From positions 1 through 64,000 of the forward strand of contig NZ_JAPWHW010000009.1 of the NCBI RefSeq assembly GCF_028369135.1: a stretch of DNA of 64,000 nucleotides, in the 5' to 3' direction. How positions within the stretch are numbered: position 1 is the stretch's first letter; each line of letters starts with the position of its first letter. Origin of the DNA: Roseovarius sp. ZX-A-9 (GTDB taxonomy: Bacteria; Pseudomonadota; Alphaproteobacteria; Rhodobacterales; Rhodobacteraceae). This document shows positions 1-7,116 of this stretch, one piece after another. The translations under genes and the position numbers were made by a program. The notes beneath the pieces are model-generated. The model worked only from the letters and a program-made list of their open reading frames with translations, did no database searches and was not told the DNA's origin.

Positions 1-77
1 GAAACGAATTATCAGGGGGGTCACTTTTGGACGCCGATTACCCCAATACAGGGGTCAATCTTGCATGCCGGTTCACA
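1..77. mobile_element. End of an IS21-type insertion sequence
   Basis: Two imperfect direct repeats of about 25 bp lie 35 bp apart at 15-40 and 51-75. Both read GGGGTCA, a short A/T-rich stretch, then GCATGCCG or GACGCCG. The outer one ends in CACA next to the coding sequence of the MmgE/PrpD gene. Multiple copies of a terminal repeat and ends of TG...CA are typical of IS21-family elements (istA/istB). The transposase genes would lie before base 1, so the family call rests only on this end. The exact boundary is ambiguous within 73-79 because of the CACACA run. Confidence 0.55.
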
Positions 78-1221
78 CATTCATCTCATTGAGCTCCACG
101 ACAGTAATCCTGCGGGCCAGATCAACCACGCTCGCATCGCCAAGGGCAGAGGCCGTCAATGGCATCAAGCTGATTTCGCCGCGCACCGCTGCAAGCGCCA
201 TACAGAAGGGTACGCTATATTGAGCGCTTTCCAGGGTTTGCGGATCAGTCTGATTGTTCAAACTTTTGGCCTGGTGGAATGTCTCGACCCGAATGGCGTC
301 AATCCCGGCGGGCTCCAGATCGTGGGCCGCCATTAGATGCATCAAGGCTTCGGTCGCGCTGTGTATCCAGCGACAGCAACTATATTTCTTGAAGTACGTC
401 CGCATGATGGCGGGCTCGGACCGAAGCGCGGCGGTGAGGGAAGCCCCATCGATCCTCTCTTCGATGTCGAGCGCATCCCGACTGCCGGTAAATCCAGCCT
501 CTGCCAAATCAGCAGCGATCATCCCGGCGACCACAGACCATGCCATGCTTTCCTTGACGTTGCTGCCCATTTCAGTGCTGAGCGTCAGGTCGGAAACGCG
601 GGGGCCGTGATAGGCGCAGATCGCCAGAGCATGCTGAATGCGCGCGGAGTCGAGGCCCTTCAAGAGCGCCGCAGCGGCGGTCACACCAAAGGACGTGTAG
701 TTGCCGGAATGGTACGAGGGCCGCTGTTCCGAGGCACCGATACAGACGGCCACTTCATACCCCGCGATGATCGCGCGTAGCAGGGTTTCCTTGTCGCTAC
801 CAAGCTCTTGTGCAAGCGCCAACGCGGCTGGAACAATCGCGCCGCCCGGATGGCCCATCGCTTGCCGGTTGCCGTCATCAAGATCAAGGATCGTGGCGGC
901 AATCGAATTGACATAGGCCACACCAATGGGCCCGTATGTTTCGTCCAGAAACCACGGGTGAAGCGCGCCACCGGGGAAATGACGCTTGGCAACTGTGCTG
1001 ACAGCCTGCGTCGCGGGATGGGTGCGCCCCGCGATGGCGCATCCCATGACGTCGAGAATGCAGCGCTCTGCCTGATGCAGCACGTCCGGATCGAGAGAAC
1101 AGGACGCCAACCGAAGCACCTCCGAGGCCAAGCGCTCTGTCGCATATCGGTCCCGAGGCTTCGGCTCTTCAAGCTTAAATCCGCGTAAAGTCATGTCGTG
1201 ATACAACTCGCCAAAATCCAC
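73..1221 (-). pseudogene. MmgE/PrpD family protein, 3' end cut off by an IS
   Basis: The 382-residue translation matches the MmgE/PrpD fold (2-methylcitrate dehydratase, cis-aconitate decarboxylase and related enzymes). It has an early CILDVMGCAIAG helix, the segment DLDDGNRQAMGHPGGAIVPA and the C-terminal-domain start KKYSCCRWIHSATEALM. Family members usually run to about 450 residues. Here the reading frame stops right after ARRITVVELNEM, where the last strands of the domain should continue, and the stop codon comes from the abutting IS21-like end. The protein therefore lacks its last 60-80 residues and is probably inactive. The GTG at 1221 is the longest start and ATG at 1194 is an alternative. 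The substrate cannot be inferred. Confidence 0.75.
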
Positions 1222-1313
1222 GTGCTCGTTGCCAACATGCTATTCGGGCGATCCGCGCATGAATTTCACAAACTGGCCATTTATTTCAAAAATGGGCCAG
1301 AAGGAGAGGCGGA

Positions 1314-1601
1314 ATGCCCAAATCCTACCTGCAGACTCTCGTTATGAATGAGGGACCGGCAGGGGCACGTCAGTCCCACTTCCTCAGCATCAAGACGAAC
1401 GCCACGCATTACGAGAATACAGGGCGCGCCACCATTTTCGGACGCCACATCGACTATCCGGGCCAGACCTTCCGGCTGGATTACTCAGGTCTGGCCGTGC
1501 CCACAGTGGCGCCGGTTCCCCTGCCTGCTTCCATCCTGTTGATGTTTGGCGGGCTGGGCGCGTTGTTCGGCCTGCGTCGAAGAAAATCCGGCAAGACCTG
1601 A
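1314..1601 (+). CDS. VPLPA-CTERM tail fragment (95 aa)
   Basis: The last 30 residues are a tripartite sorting signal: the motif VPLPAS, a hydrophobic helix (ILLMFGGLGALFGL) and an Arg/Lys-rich end (RRRKSGKT). This is the VPLPA-CTERM type that exosortase systems recognise in Rhodobacteraceae. Complete proteins carry an N-terminal signal peptide and a longer secreted domain. This one begins MPKSYLQTLVMNEG with no signal peptide, so it looks like the 3' remnant of a larger gene. A good Shine-Dalgarno (AAGGAGAGG) does precede the ATG. No exosortase gene is present in the window. It sits beside the IS-disrupted gene in a decayed region. Confidence 0.55.
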   Translation: MPKSYLQTLVMNEGPAGARQSHFLSIKTNATHYENTGRATIFGRHIDYPGQTFRLDYSGLAVPTVAPVPLPASILLMFGGLGALFGLRRRKSGKT

Positions 1602-1793
1602 GCCTGAAGCCGGATTGCCCGCAGAAGATGAGCCATGCGTCTCTTCTTTGGACGCCCGAGAGGAGGGGCGCCTGGGAACCTGAATGGGGCTGACCTGAAT
1701 TAGCGGACCCGATGGGGAGCGGGTCACCAAGTTCTTCGATCGCGGGCGCATCCGGTGAGATGAGCGGATCGTGACAGCTTCCTGAGGTATTGG
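1602..1793. other. Gene-free stretch in the disturbed region
   Basis: There is no convincing reading frame between the CTERM fragment and megL. The segment around 1680-1780 has the look of a decayed insertion-sequence or gene end, but nothing specific could be recognised. Confidence 0.3.
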
Positions 1794-2999
1794 TTACGCG
1801 GCGGATCGGATTGGGGTCTTGGGTAAAGCTTGTGCCAAGTCATCAAGCACGTCATCGACTCCCTCCAGGCCGATTGACAACCGCACCAGTCCTTCGCTGA
1901 TACCATGCGCGGCACGTTCTTCGGGCGTGTATGTCGAATGTGTCATGCTCGCAGGGTGCTGAACCAACGTCTCGGCATCACCGAGCGATACGGCTCGCGT
2001 GATCAGGTTCAGCCGGTTCATGGTTTCGATCCCGGCCTGCATCCCGCCTTTGAGTTCAAACGCAATCATGCCTCCGAACTGCGCCATCTGCCGTTTCGCC
2101 AGATCGTGTTGCGCGAAATCTGGCAGGCCCGGGTAGTAAACCTCAGCTACCGCATCAGACTGCGCCAGCATCTCGGCGACCTGCATGGCGCTGGAACAGT
2201 GGCGGTCCATGCGCAGCTCAAGTGTCTTGATCCCGCGCAGGATCAACATGGCATTGAAGGGGGCCATGACCGCCCCGGTCATGTCCTTCATTCCACAAAG
2301 GCGGATCTCGCTGACCAGTTCCTCGGATCCGACCAACAGACCCGCAACCACGTCGCCATGCCCGCCCAGGTATTTGGTTGCAGAATGTACGACGATATCT
2401 GCGCCGTGTTTGATCGGTTGGGTCAGGTAAGGCGTGGCATAGGTGTTGTCGACGATGACCAACGCGCCACTGGCGTGGGCGATATCGGCAACCGCCTGTA
2501 TATCCACCAGTCGCATATTGGGGTTGGCGGGAGTCTCGAAGTAGACAACCTTGGTCTTTTGGCTGATCGCAGCTGCAAGGTTTTCTGGCTTCGTCAGATC
2601 AACATGGGTGATGGTGATGCCGAACTTGGCCAGTCCGTGCTGCATGAATGAAAATGTGCAGCCATAAAGCGTCTTGTCGAGAATGACCTCGTCACCGGGC
2701 GCAAGCAGCGTCCACATCGCAGCACTGATTGCTCCCATGCCCGAGGCCAAACCCAACCCCGCCTCGGCGCCTTCAAGGGCTGCGATACGTTGCTCCAGAA
2801 GGGCGGTCGTCGGGTTGGAAATTCGCGAATAGATATGCCCCGCGCGCTCACCTGCAAACATCTCACCGCCCGCCTCGGCGGTCTCGAACGCAAAGGTCGA
2901 GGTCAGGTGGAGCGGGGGCGTCAAGGCGCCCTCGTTGTCCATCGGATCATAGCCATGATGGATGGCGATGGTGGAAAAACTATCGGGACGATTGCGCAT
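1794..2999 (-). CDS. megL: Methionine gamma-lyase
   Basis: A PLP enzyme of the Cys/Met metabolism family that splits methionine into methanethiol, 2-oxobutyrate and ammonia in the cytoplasm. With the start at 2999 (ATG preceded by AGGAG at 6 bp) it has 401 residues. PLP- and substrate-site residues fall exactly two positions before the Pseudomonas enzyme numbering: Tyr57 and Arg59 in YSRISNPT, Tyr112, Cys114 in LYGCTFSF and the Schiff-base Lys209 in SATKY. The cysteine after Tyr-Gly separates methionine gamma-lyases from cystathionine gamma-lyases, which supports the specific call. An upstream GTG at 3026 is less likely. It is divergent from an Lrp-type gene 111 bp away, the usual arrangement for a substrate-responsive regulator. 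Confidence 0.88.
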   Translation of the reverse strand: MRNRPDSFSTIAIHHGYDPMDNEGALTPPLHLTSTFAFETAEAGGEMFAGERAGHIYSRISNPTTALLEQRIAALEGAEAGLGLASGMGAISAAMWTLLAPGDEVILDKTLYGCTFSFMQHGLAKFGITITHVDLTKPENLAAAISQKTKVVYFETPANPNMRLVDIQAVADIAHASGALVIVDNTYATPYLTQPIKHGADIVVHSATKYLGGHGDVVAGLLVGSEELVSEIRLCGMKDMTGAVMAPFNAMLILRGIKTLELRMDRHCSSAMQVAEMLAQSDAVAEVYYPGLPDFAQHDLAKRQMAQFGGMIAFELKGGMQAGIETMNRLNLITRAVSLGDAETLVQHPASMTHSTYTPEERAAHGISEGLVRLSIGLEGVDDVLDDLAQALPKTPIRSAA

Positions 3000-3082
3000 A
3001 TCAAGCTCCTGCATCTTTACGGGCACGATATGATGTAAATGAGGCTCTTGGATTGCAAGATAAGGCCGATATGGTTACTATT

Positions 3083-3099
3083 TTAGCATATTATGCCAA
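3083..3099. promoter_or_regulatory. Inverted repeat between megL and lrp-like gene
   Basis: TTAGCATA-T-TATGCCAA is an inverted repeat matching at 7 of 8 positions, in an A/T-rich 111-bp divergent intergenic region. Its position just before the likely start of the Lrp-type gene suits an operator for that regulator. Binding is inferred, not shown. Confidence 0.4.
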
Positions 3100-3110
3100 G
3101 GATTTGCCAA

Positions 3111-3569
3111 TTGGACCAGAAAGACCGTCAAATCATCCGCGAGCTCCAGCGCAACGGCCGCATGACGAATCAAGACCTTGCCGCTGCGGTGAATCTGTCG
3201 CCATCCCCTTGTTTGCGCCGGGTCAAACTGCTTGAGCAAAGCGGGGCGATCATGGGCTATAGCGCCAGCATAAACGCCGAGGCTTATGGCCTGCCGGTCA
3301 CTGTCTTTGTCCGTGTCAGCCTGAGAGGGCACACCGAGACCGTGGTGCAGCAGTTCGAGCAGGAAATCAGCCGCGTAGATCAGGTGCTCGAATGTTTCGT
3401 GATGACAGGAACATCGGATTACCTGCTTCGCGTCGTTGTCGCCGACCTGACGGATTACGAAAATTTCGTTCGCAAGCGGCTTCACCCTATCGGCAGCATA
3501 GGGTCGATCGACAGTAGCTTTGTCTATGGGGTCGTGAAAAAGACCAACGTGTTTCCGGTGGTTTCATAA
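3111..3569 (+). CDS. Lrp/AsnC family transcriptional regulator
   Basis: A 152-residue protein with an N-terminal winged helix (DRQIIRELQRNGRMTNQDLAAAVNLS, then SPCLRRVKLLEQSGAI) and a C-terminal Lrp/AsnC ligand-binding (RAM) domain ending ...SSFVYGVVKKTNVFP. The TTG at 3111 is preferred because AAGGA lies 8 bp upstream and the protein then begins where Lrp proteins normally begin. The ATG at 3093 has no ribosome-binding site. Divergent from megL, so it probably senses an amino acid (methionine is the obvious candidate) and controls megL and itself. The ligand is inferred from context only. Confidence 0.88.
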   Translation: MDQKDRQIIRELQRNGRMTNQDLAAAVNLSPSPCLRRVKLLEQSGAIMGYSASINAEAYGLPVTVFVRVSLRGHTETVVQQFEQEISRVDQVLECFVMTGTSDYLLRVVVADLTDYENFVRKRLHPIGSIGSIDSSFVYGVVKKTNVFPVVS

Positions 3570-3702
3570 GGGTGTATTGGCCGCTTGGCCGCTACTGCCA
3601 ACCAATTTCAACCAGCCCTTTTCATGTAATTGAAAACAAATCACCCCATGCCCGTAGAGGACATTTCATAGGTGAGATGCAACTATCCGCTTCGGGCTGA
3701 GG

Positions 3703-4254
3703 TTAGCGGAATGCTGGGCCATGCGCCCAAACAGTCATCGAATAACGTGTACCACTTTTGACTGGCGATACCTGGTGAAGCGTGAAGCTGGGAAAAATAC
3801 TAACACACCCCTGGGTGCGATTGGCGGTGAGGATTTGAGCGCCAGGCATTATCTCCAGATTGCCGCCTTCGTAGCTATCGGAAGCACTTAACTGCAGCAC
3901 GAGGGTGAGCTTTCGCTTTCGAGAGACCGGGCCTCCGCCAATATCGGAGTGCCACGCAAAATGTCCGCTATCTGACGCCTTGTAGATTGCCACCTGAGGG
4001 CTTTCGGCAAATTCGCGCAGATCGAATCCAAACTGATCTCTGTTTGCTCTCCGAACAAGTTCGATGAGGCGTTCCATCACCCACTCCATGCCAGCCAAGT
4101 TATCTGTCCAGACCAACTCTGCCTTGCGAAGATTGTGATTTTTATTGCGGCCAACGAGCAGAGCTTCATCGGTTGGCGCATCGGAAATGGTCGCAATAAT
4201 CAGCTCGCATTCGCTTTTACTAAACGCATCGGGTATCGCATGTAACGAGAGCAT
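3703..4254 (-). CDS. 2-oxoglutarate/Fe(II)-dependent oxygenase (PKHD-type)
   Basis: A 183-residue protein with the double-stranded beta-helix metal site: His102-x-Asp104 in WHSDIGGG and distal His160 in FPSFTLHQVSP, with Arg170 (SGTRYSMTVW) placed to bind 2-oxoglutarate. The size and the spacing resemble PKHD-type hydroxylases of the prolyl-4-hydroxylase alpha-like fold. The ATG at 4254 is chosen because the domain starts there and AAAGGTGG precedes it. The open frame continues upstream to 4713, but that translation looks like noise. The substrate is unknown. It converges on the Lrp gene and lies in a poorly conserved stretch next to tRNA-Glu. Confidence 0.75.
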   Translation of the reverse strand: MLSLHAIPDAFSKSECELIIATISDAPTDEALLVGRNKNHNLRKAELVWTDNLAGMEWVMERLIELVRRANRDQFGFDLREFAESPQVAIYKASDSGHFAWHSDIGGGPVSRKRKLTLVLQLSASDSYEGGNLEIMPGAQILTANRTQGCVSIFPSFTLHQVSPVKSGTRYSMTVWAHGPAFR

Positions 4255-4404
4255 TCCGTCCACCTTTTCGAATTTCAAAAGAGACTTCGTCAGAGCGCAC
4301 GCAGGGTTGCCGTCAGCCTGCCAACTGTAAGGAGCTCGGTCAAACCTCGTAACATGGTTCGATCGCCAGTGTGCGAAAGATATGGCCAATGAATACTGTG
4401 AGGG

Positions 4405-4782
4405 TTGCACTCTGCACCGATGGCGGATTTCGGGATGCGCAGGGCAGTGAAGCTCCGTTTGGTGGATGGCCGCCAAGCTTCGCGCCTTGCCAGCGTGGCC
4501 GCGGTGTCGGTGGGATTCGAGCGTGCCGAAACCCTGCGAAAGTGGCTTTTGGAAAAATCTCCGCACTCGGAATTGCTCGTACACGATGCAACGAATGGGG
4601 GAGCAGACGCGCTGCGCGAAACCCCCATGGCAAAAGCGGCAATCGCAATCCTTGAACGGCAAGCATGGCTCGTCAGGATGGCCCCTGAAACAGTGGTGCG
4701 CGGGGCAGTCCACGTCAAGGTGGGAGATGCAATGGAGGGAGCTAGTTGTTGTTTAAGAAAGACAATTACTTATTCGAGATAA
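4405..4782 (+). pseudogene. Possible gene remnant beside tRNA-Glu
   Basis: A 125-codon open frame whose middle part reads like a real protein: GFERAETLRKWLLEKS and later MAKAAIAILERQAWLVRM, which resembles the winged-helix tail at the end of DUF3987-type mobile-element proteins. It has no good start or ribosome-binding site, and the flanks of the translation look random. It is best read as a decayed fragment. The rest of 4255-4783 shows no other gene. Confidence 0.25.
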
Positions 4783-4783
4783 G

Positions 4784-4858
4784 TGGCAGCCCGTAGGGGA
4801 ATCGAACCCCTCTTTCCAGGTTGAAAACCTGGCGTCCTAACCGATAGACGAACGGGCC
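4784..4858 (-). tRNA. tRNA-Glu (anticodon TTC)
   Basis: On the minus strand the sequence folds as a complete cloverleaf. The acceptor stem GGCCCGT pairs with ACGGGCT (first pair G-U). The anticodon stem is CCAGG/CCTGG with loop TTTTCAA (anticodon TTC), and the T arm is GAGGGGTTCGATTCCCCT. The 3' CCA is encoded at 4784-4786. It lies 119 bp downstream of recJ on the same strand. Confidence 0.97.
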
Positions 4859-4977
4859 AGCGCTGTCGTGTGGCGCTTCGTAGGCAAATCCGGTTTCATG
4901 TGCAAGAGGAAAGTGCGCGGTAGCCCCGGCAATTTTTCCGATCATCGCCTGACCGGTCTGCGCGGGGGTGTTTGCGC

Positions 4978-6723
4978 TCATTCCGCGGGGGCGGCGTCCT
5001 CCAGCCGCAGTTGCACGCTCTCGCGGCCTTGCCAGCGATTCAACTCCAGCCGCCCGGCAAGGTGGAACCGTGCCCCGCCATGTGCCTCCAGCGCCGGACC
5101 CAGCGGGCCATCGAACGCGCCGAAAGAGATGGCGTCCAGTTGCGGCCCCGTATCGCCGCCAAAACGCAACTTCAGGTGTCGCTCGCCCACGCGTTTGGCA
5201 AAGGTGATTCGCATGGCGGCGAAGGCATGGCGCGGGGCAGGGGCGCCAGCTCCGAAGGGACCGGCGGCATCGACCTGCGTGATCAGTTCGGGCGTTGCCG
5301 CCCCCGGCATCAGCAGCCCGTCGAGCGTGAGATCGGCAATGCCCGCCCGGTCCGCCCCTTGCCGCGCCAGCAGCGCCGACAGGCGGTCCATCGCGGCCTC
5401 CAGCTTGTCGCGGGCCACTGTCAGCCCGGCGGCCATCTTGTGCCCGCCACCCTTGAGCAGCAGCCCCTCAGCGGCCAGTCGCTGAATCGCAGCACCCAGA
5501 TCGACGCCGCTGATCGACCGGCCAGAGCCCTTGCCGGTGTCGCCATCGAATCCGATCACGATGGCGGGGCGGTTGGCGGCCTCCTTGAGGCGGCTGGCGA
5601 CAATGCCGACGACACCGGGGTGCCAGCCTTCGCCCGCGGCCCAGACAAGCGGCGCGTCAAAGCCTCGCGCCTCGGCCTGATCAAGCGCGGCGGCCTGCAC
5701 CGAGGCTTCGATTTCGCGGCGTTCGGTGTTCAGATGATCAAGCCGTTCGGCCATCGCGCGCGCCTCAGCCGGATCGAGGCTCGATAGCAGGCGCGCGCCA
5801 AGATCGGCCTTGCCGATGCGACCGCCTGCGTTCACCCGTGGCCCAAGCACATAGCCAAGGTGGTAGGCCGCCGGTGCGGTATCCAGCCGCGCCACATCCG
5901 CCAGCGCCACCAGCCCCGGCCGGGCGCGCCGGCCCATGATGCGCAGGCCCTGCCGGACAAAGGCGCGATTGACGCCGATCAGTGGCGCGACATCCGCCAC
6001 CGTCGCCAGCGCCACGAGGTCGAGCATCGCGATCAGGTCCGGCCCGGTCTTGCCCGCCTTGCGCAATTGCCGCCCGGCCTCGACCAGCAGCAGGAACACC
6101 ACCGCCGCCGCACAGAGATGCGCCAGGTCGCCGCTCTCGTCCTGCCGGTTGGGGTTCACCACGGCCAGCGCATCGGGCAGGGTCTCGGCGCCCAGGTGGT
6201 GATCGAGGATGACCACGTCCGCGCCGATGGCCGCCGCGACGGGGCCGTGGCTGAGCGTGCCGCAATCGACGCAGACGATCAGGTCATGGGTCTTGGCAAG
6301 GGCCGCCATCGCTTCGTCATTGGGGCCATAGCCTTCGTCGATGCGGTCGGGGATGTAGAGCGTCGCCTGGCGCCCCAACTGCCGAAGCCAGTCGATCAGC
6401 AACGCGGCAGAGCTGCCGCCATCCACGTCGTAATCGGCAAAGATCGCGATCCGCTCTGCGGCCGTCACAGCCGCCAGCAGGCGCGCCGCGGCACGTTCCA
6501 TGTCCTTGAGGCTGCGGGGGTCTGGCAGCAGGTCGCGCAATTGCGGTGCAAGGAAGCTCTCGGCTTCGGAAGGGGCCACGCCTCGCCGGGCCAGCACCTG
6601 ACAGAGCGGGCGGGGCAGGGCGGTCTGTTGCACCAGCGCCTCTGCCTGCCTGTCCATCTCGAGCGTAGGGCCGGTCCAGCGGCGTCCGGTCAGGGAGTGC
6701 TCAACATCCAGAAATGCTGGCAC
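4978..6723 (-). CDS. recJ: Single-stranded-DNA-specific exonuclease RecJ
   Basis: A 5'-3' exonuclease for single-stranded DNA in recombination and mismatch repair. The 581-residue protein has the DHH phosphoesterase motifs: ADYDVDGGSSAALL, CVDCGT, ILDHHLG, then GPRVNAGGRIGKADLG, followed by the DHHA1 signature GGGHKMAAG and a C-terminal OB-like domain. The GTG at 6723 (VPAFLDVEHSL) is chosen because GGGAGA lies 6 bp upstream and RecJ homologues start there. The frame stays open to 6807 but without a ribosome-binding site. tRNA-Glu follows on the same strand. Confidence 0.95.
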   Translation of the reverse strand: MPAFLDVEHSLTGRRWTGPTLEMDRQAEALVQQTALPRPLCQVLARRGVAPSEAESFLAPQLRDLLPDPRSLKDMERAAARLLAAVTAAERIAIFADYDVDGGSSAALLIDWLRQLGRQATLYIPDRIDEGYGPNDEAMAALAKTHDLIVCVDCGTLSHGPVAAAIGADVVILDHHLGAETLPDALAVVNPNRQDESGDLAHLCAAAVVFLLLVEAGRQLRKAGKTGPDLIAMLDLVALATVADVAPLIGVNRAFVRQGLRIMGRRARPGLVALADVARLDTAPAAYHLGYVLGPRVNAGGRIGKADLGARLLSSLDPAEARAMAERLDHLNTERREIEASVQAAALDQAEARGFDAPLVWAAGEGWHPGVVGIVASRLKEAANRPAIVIGFDGDTGKGSGRSISGVDLGAAIQRLAAEGLLLKGGGHKMAAGLTVARDKLEAAMDRLSALLARQGADRAGIADLTLDGLLMPGAATPELITQVDAAGPFGAGAPAPRHAFAAMRITFAKRVGERHLKLRFGGDTGPQLDAISFGAFDGPLGPALEAHGGARFHLAGRLELNRWQGRESVQLRLEDAAPAE

Positions 6724-7116
6724 GGCAATCTCCCTTCTTCTGTCCAAAAATATTCCCGCCGGATGAGTATCACCTACCGCTCGGGAAGTCTTGCAGATTT
6801 CCTGCACTGATAGACCTACTTCAAGCGCGGTGTGTCGTATTTCTCGTACCGTGCATCAAATGATCGTGCTGACCCAGATTCCGAATCCACAACGGGCACG
6901 GAATGCGGCCGCATTTCCTGCGATATGCGTCTGGCTTTCGAATGCGCCGTCAGCTCGTTCCTTGTTTTTTCGCCGGTTTTCTGCTTAGGTAGGGAAAGTC
7001 CATTTTTGCAGCAGAGCAATTTGTTTTCAAAAGTGCCCGCCAAATTGTTGCGGGGTATATCGCCTGTCATTTTGTAATGATTGAATTCTTTTTAATAAAG
7101 AATGAGGACATTGAAA
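6724..7116. other. AT-rich intergenic region
   Basis: About 390 bp between the divergent recJ and the secreted-protein gene. 6976-7110 is notably A/T-rich for this genome (many T and A runs, for example around 7080-7100) and probably carries the promoter of the plus-strand gene. Short frames on either strand have no family features. No RNA gene was recognised. Confidence 0.4.

Noticed and set aside
4255..4713. Upstream extension of the 2OG oxygenase frame to a 336-residue protein
   Set aside because: The first 153 residues have no family character and no ribosome-binding site; the domain and a good ribosome-binding site begin at 4254.
3640..4783. A direct repeat of the tRNA-Glu 3' end marking an integration site
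   Set aside because: I looked for a second copy of the last 15-20 bases of the tRNA between 3570 and 4783 and found none.
6816..7070. An 84-codon minus-strand frame in the AT-rich leader
   Set aside because: No family features and no ribosome-binding site; the region looks like a promoter.
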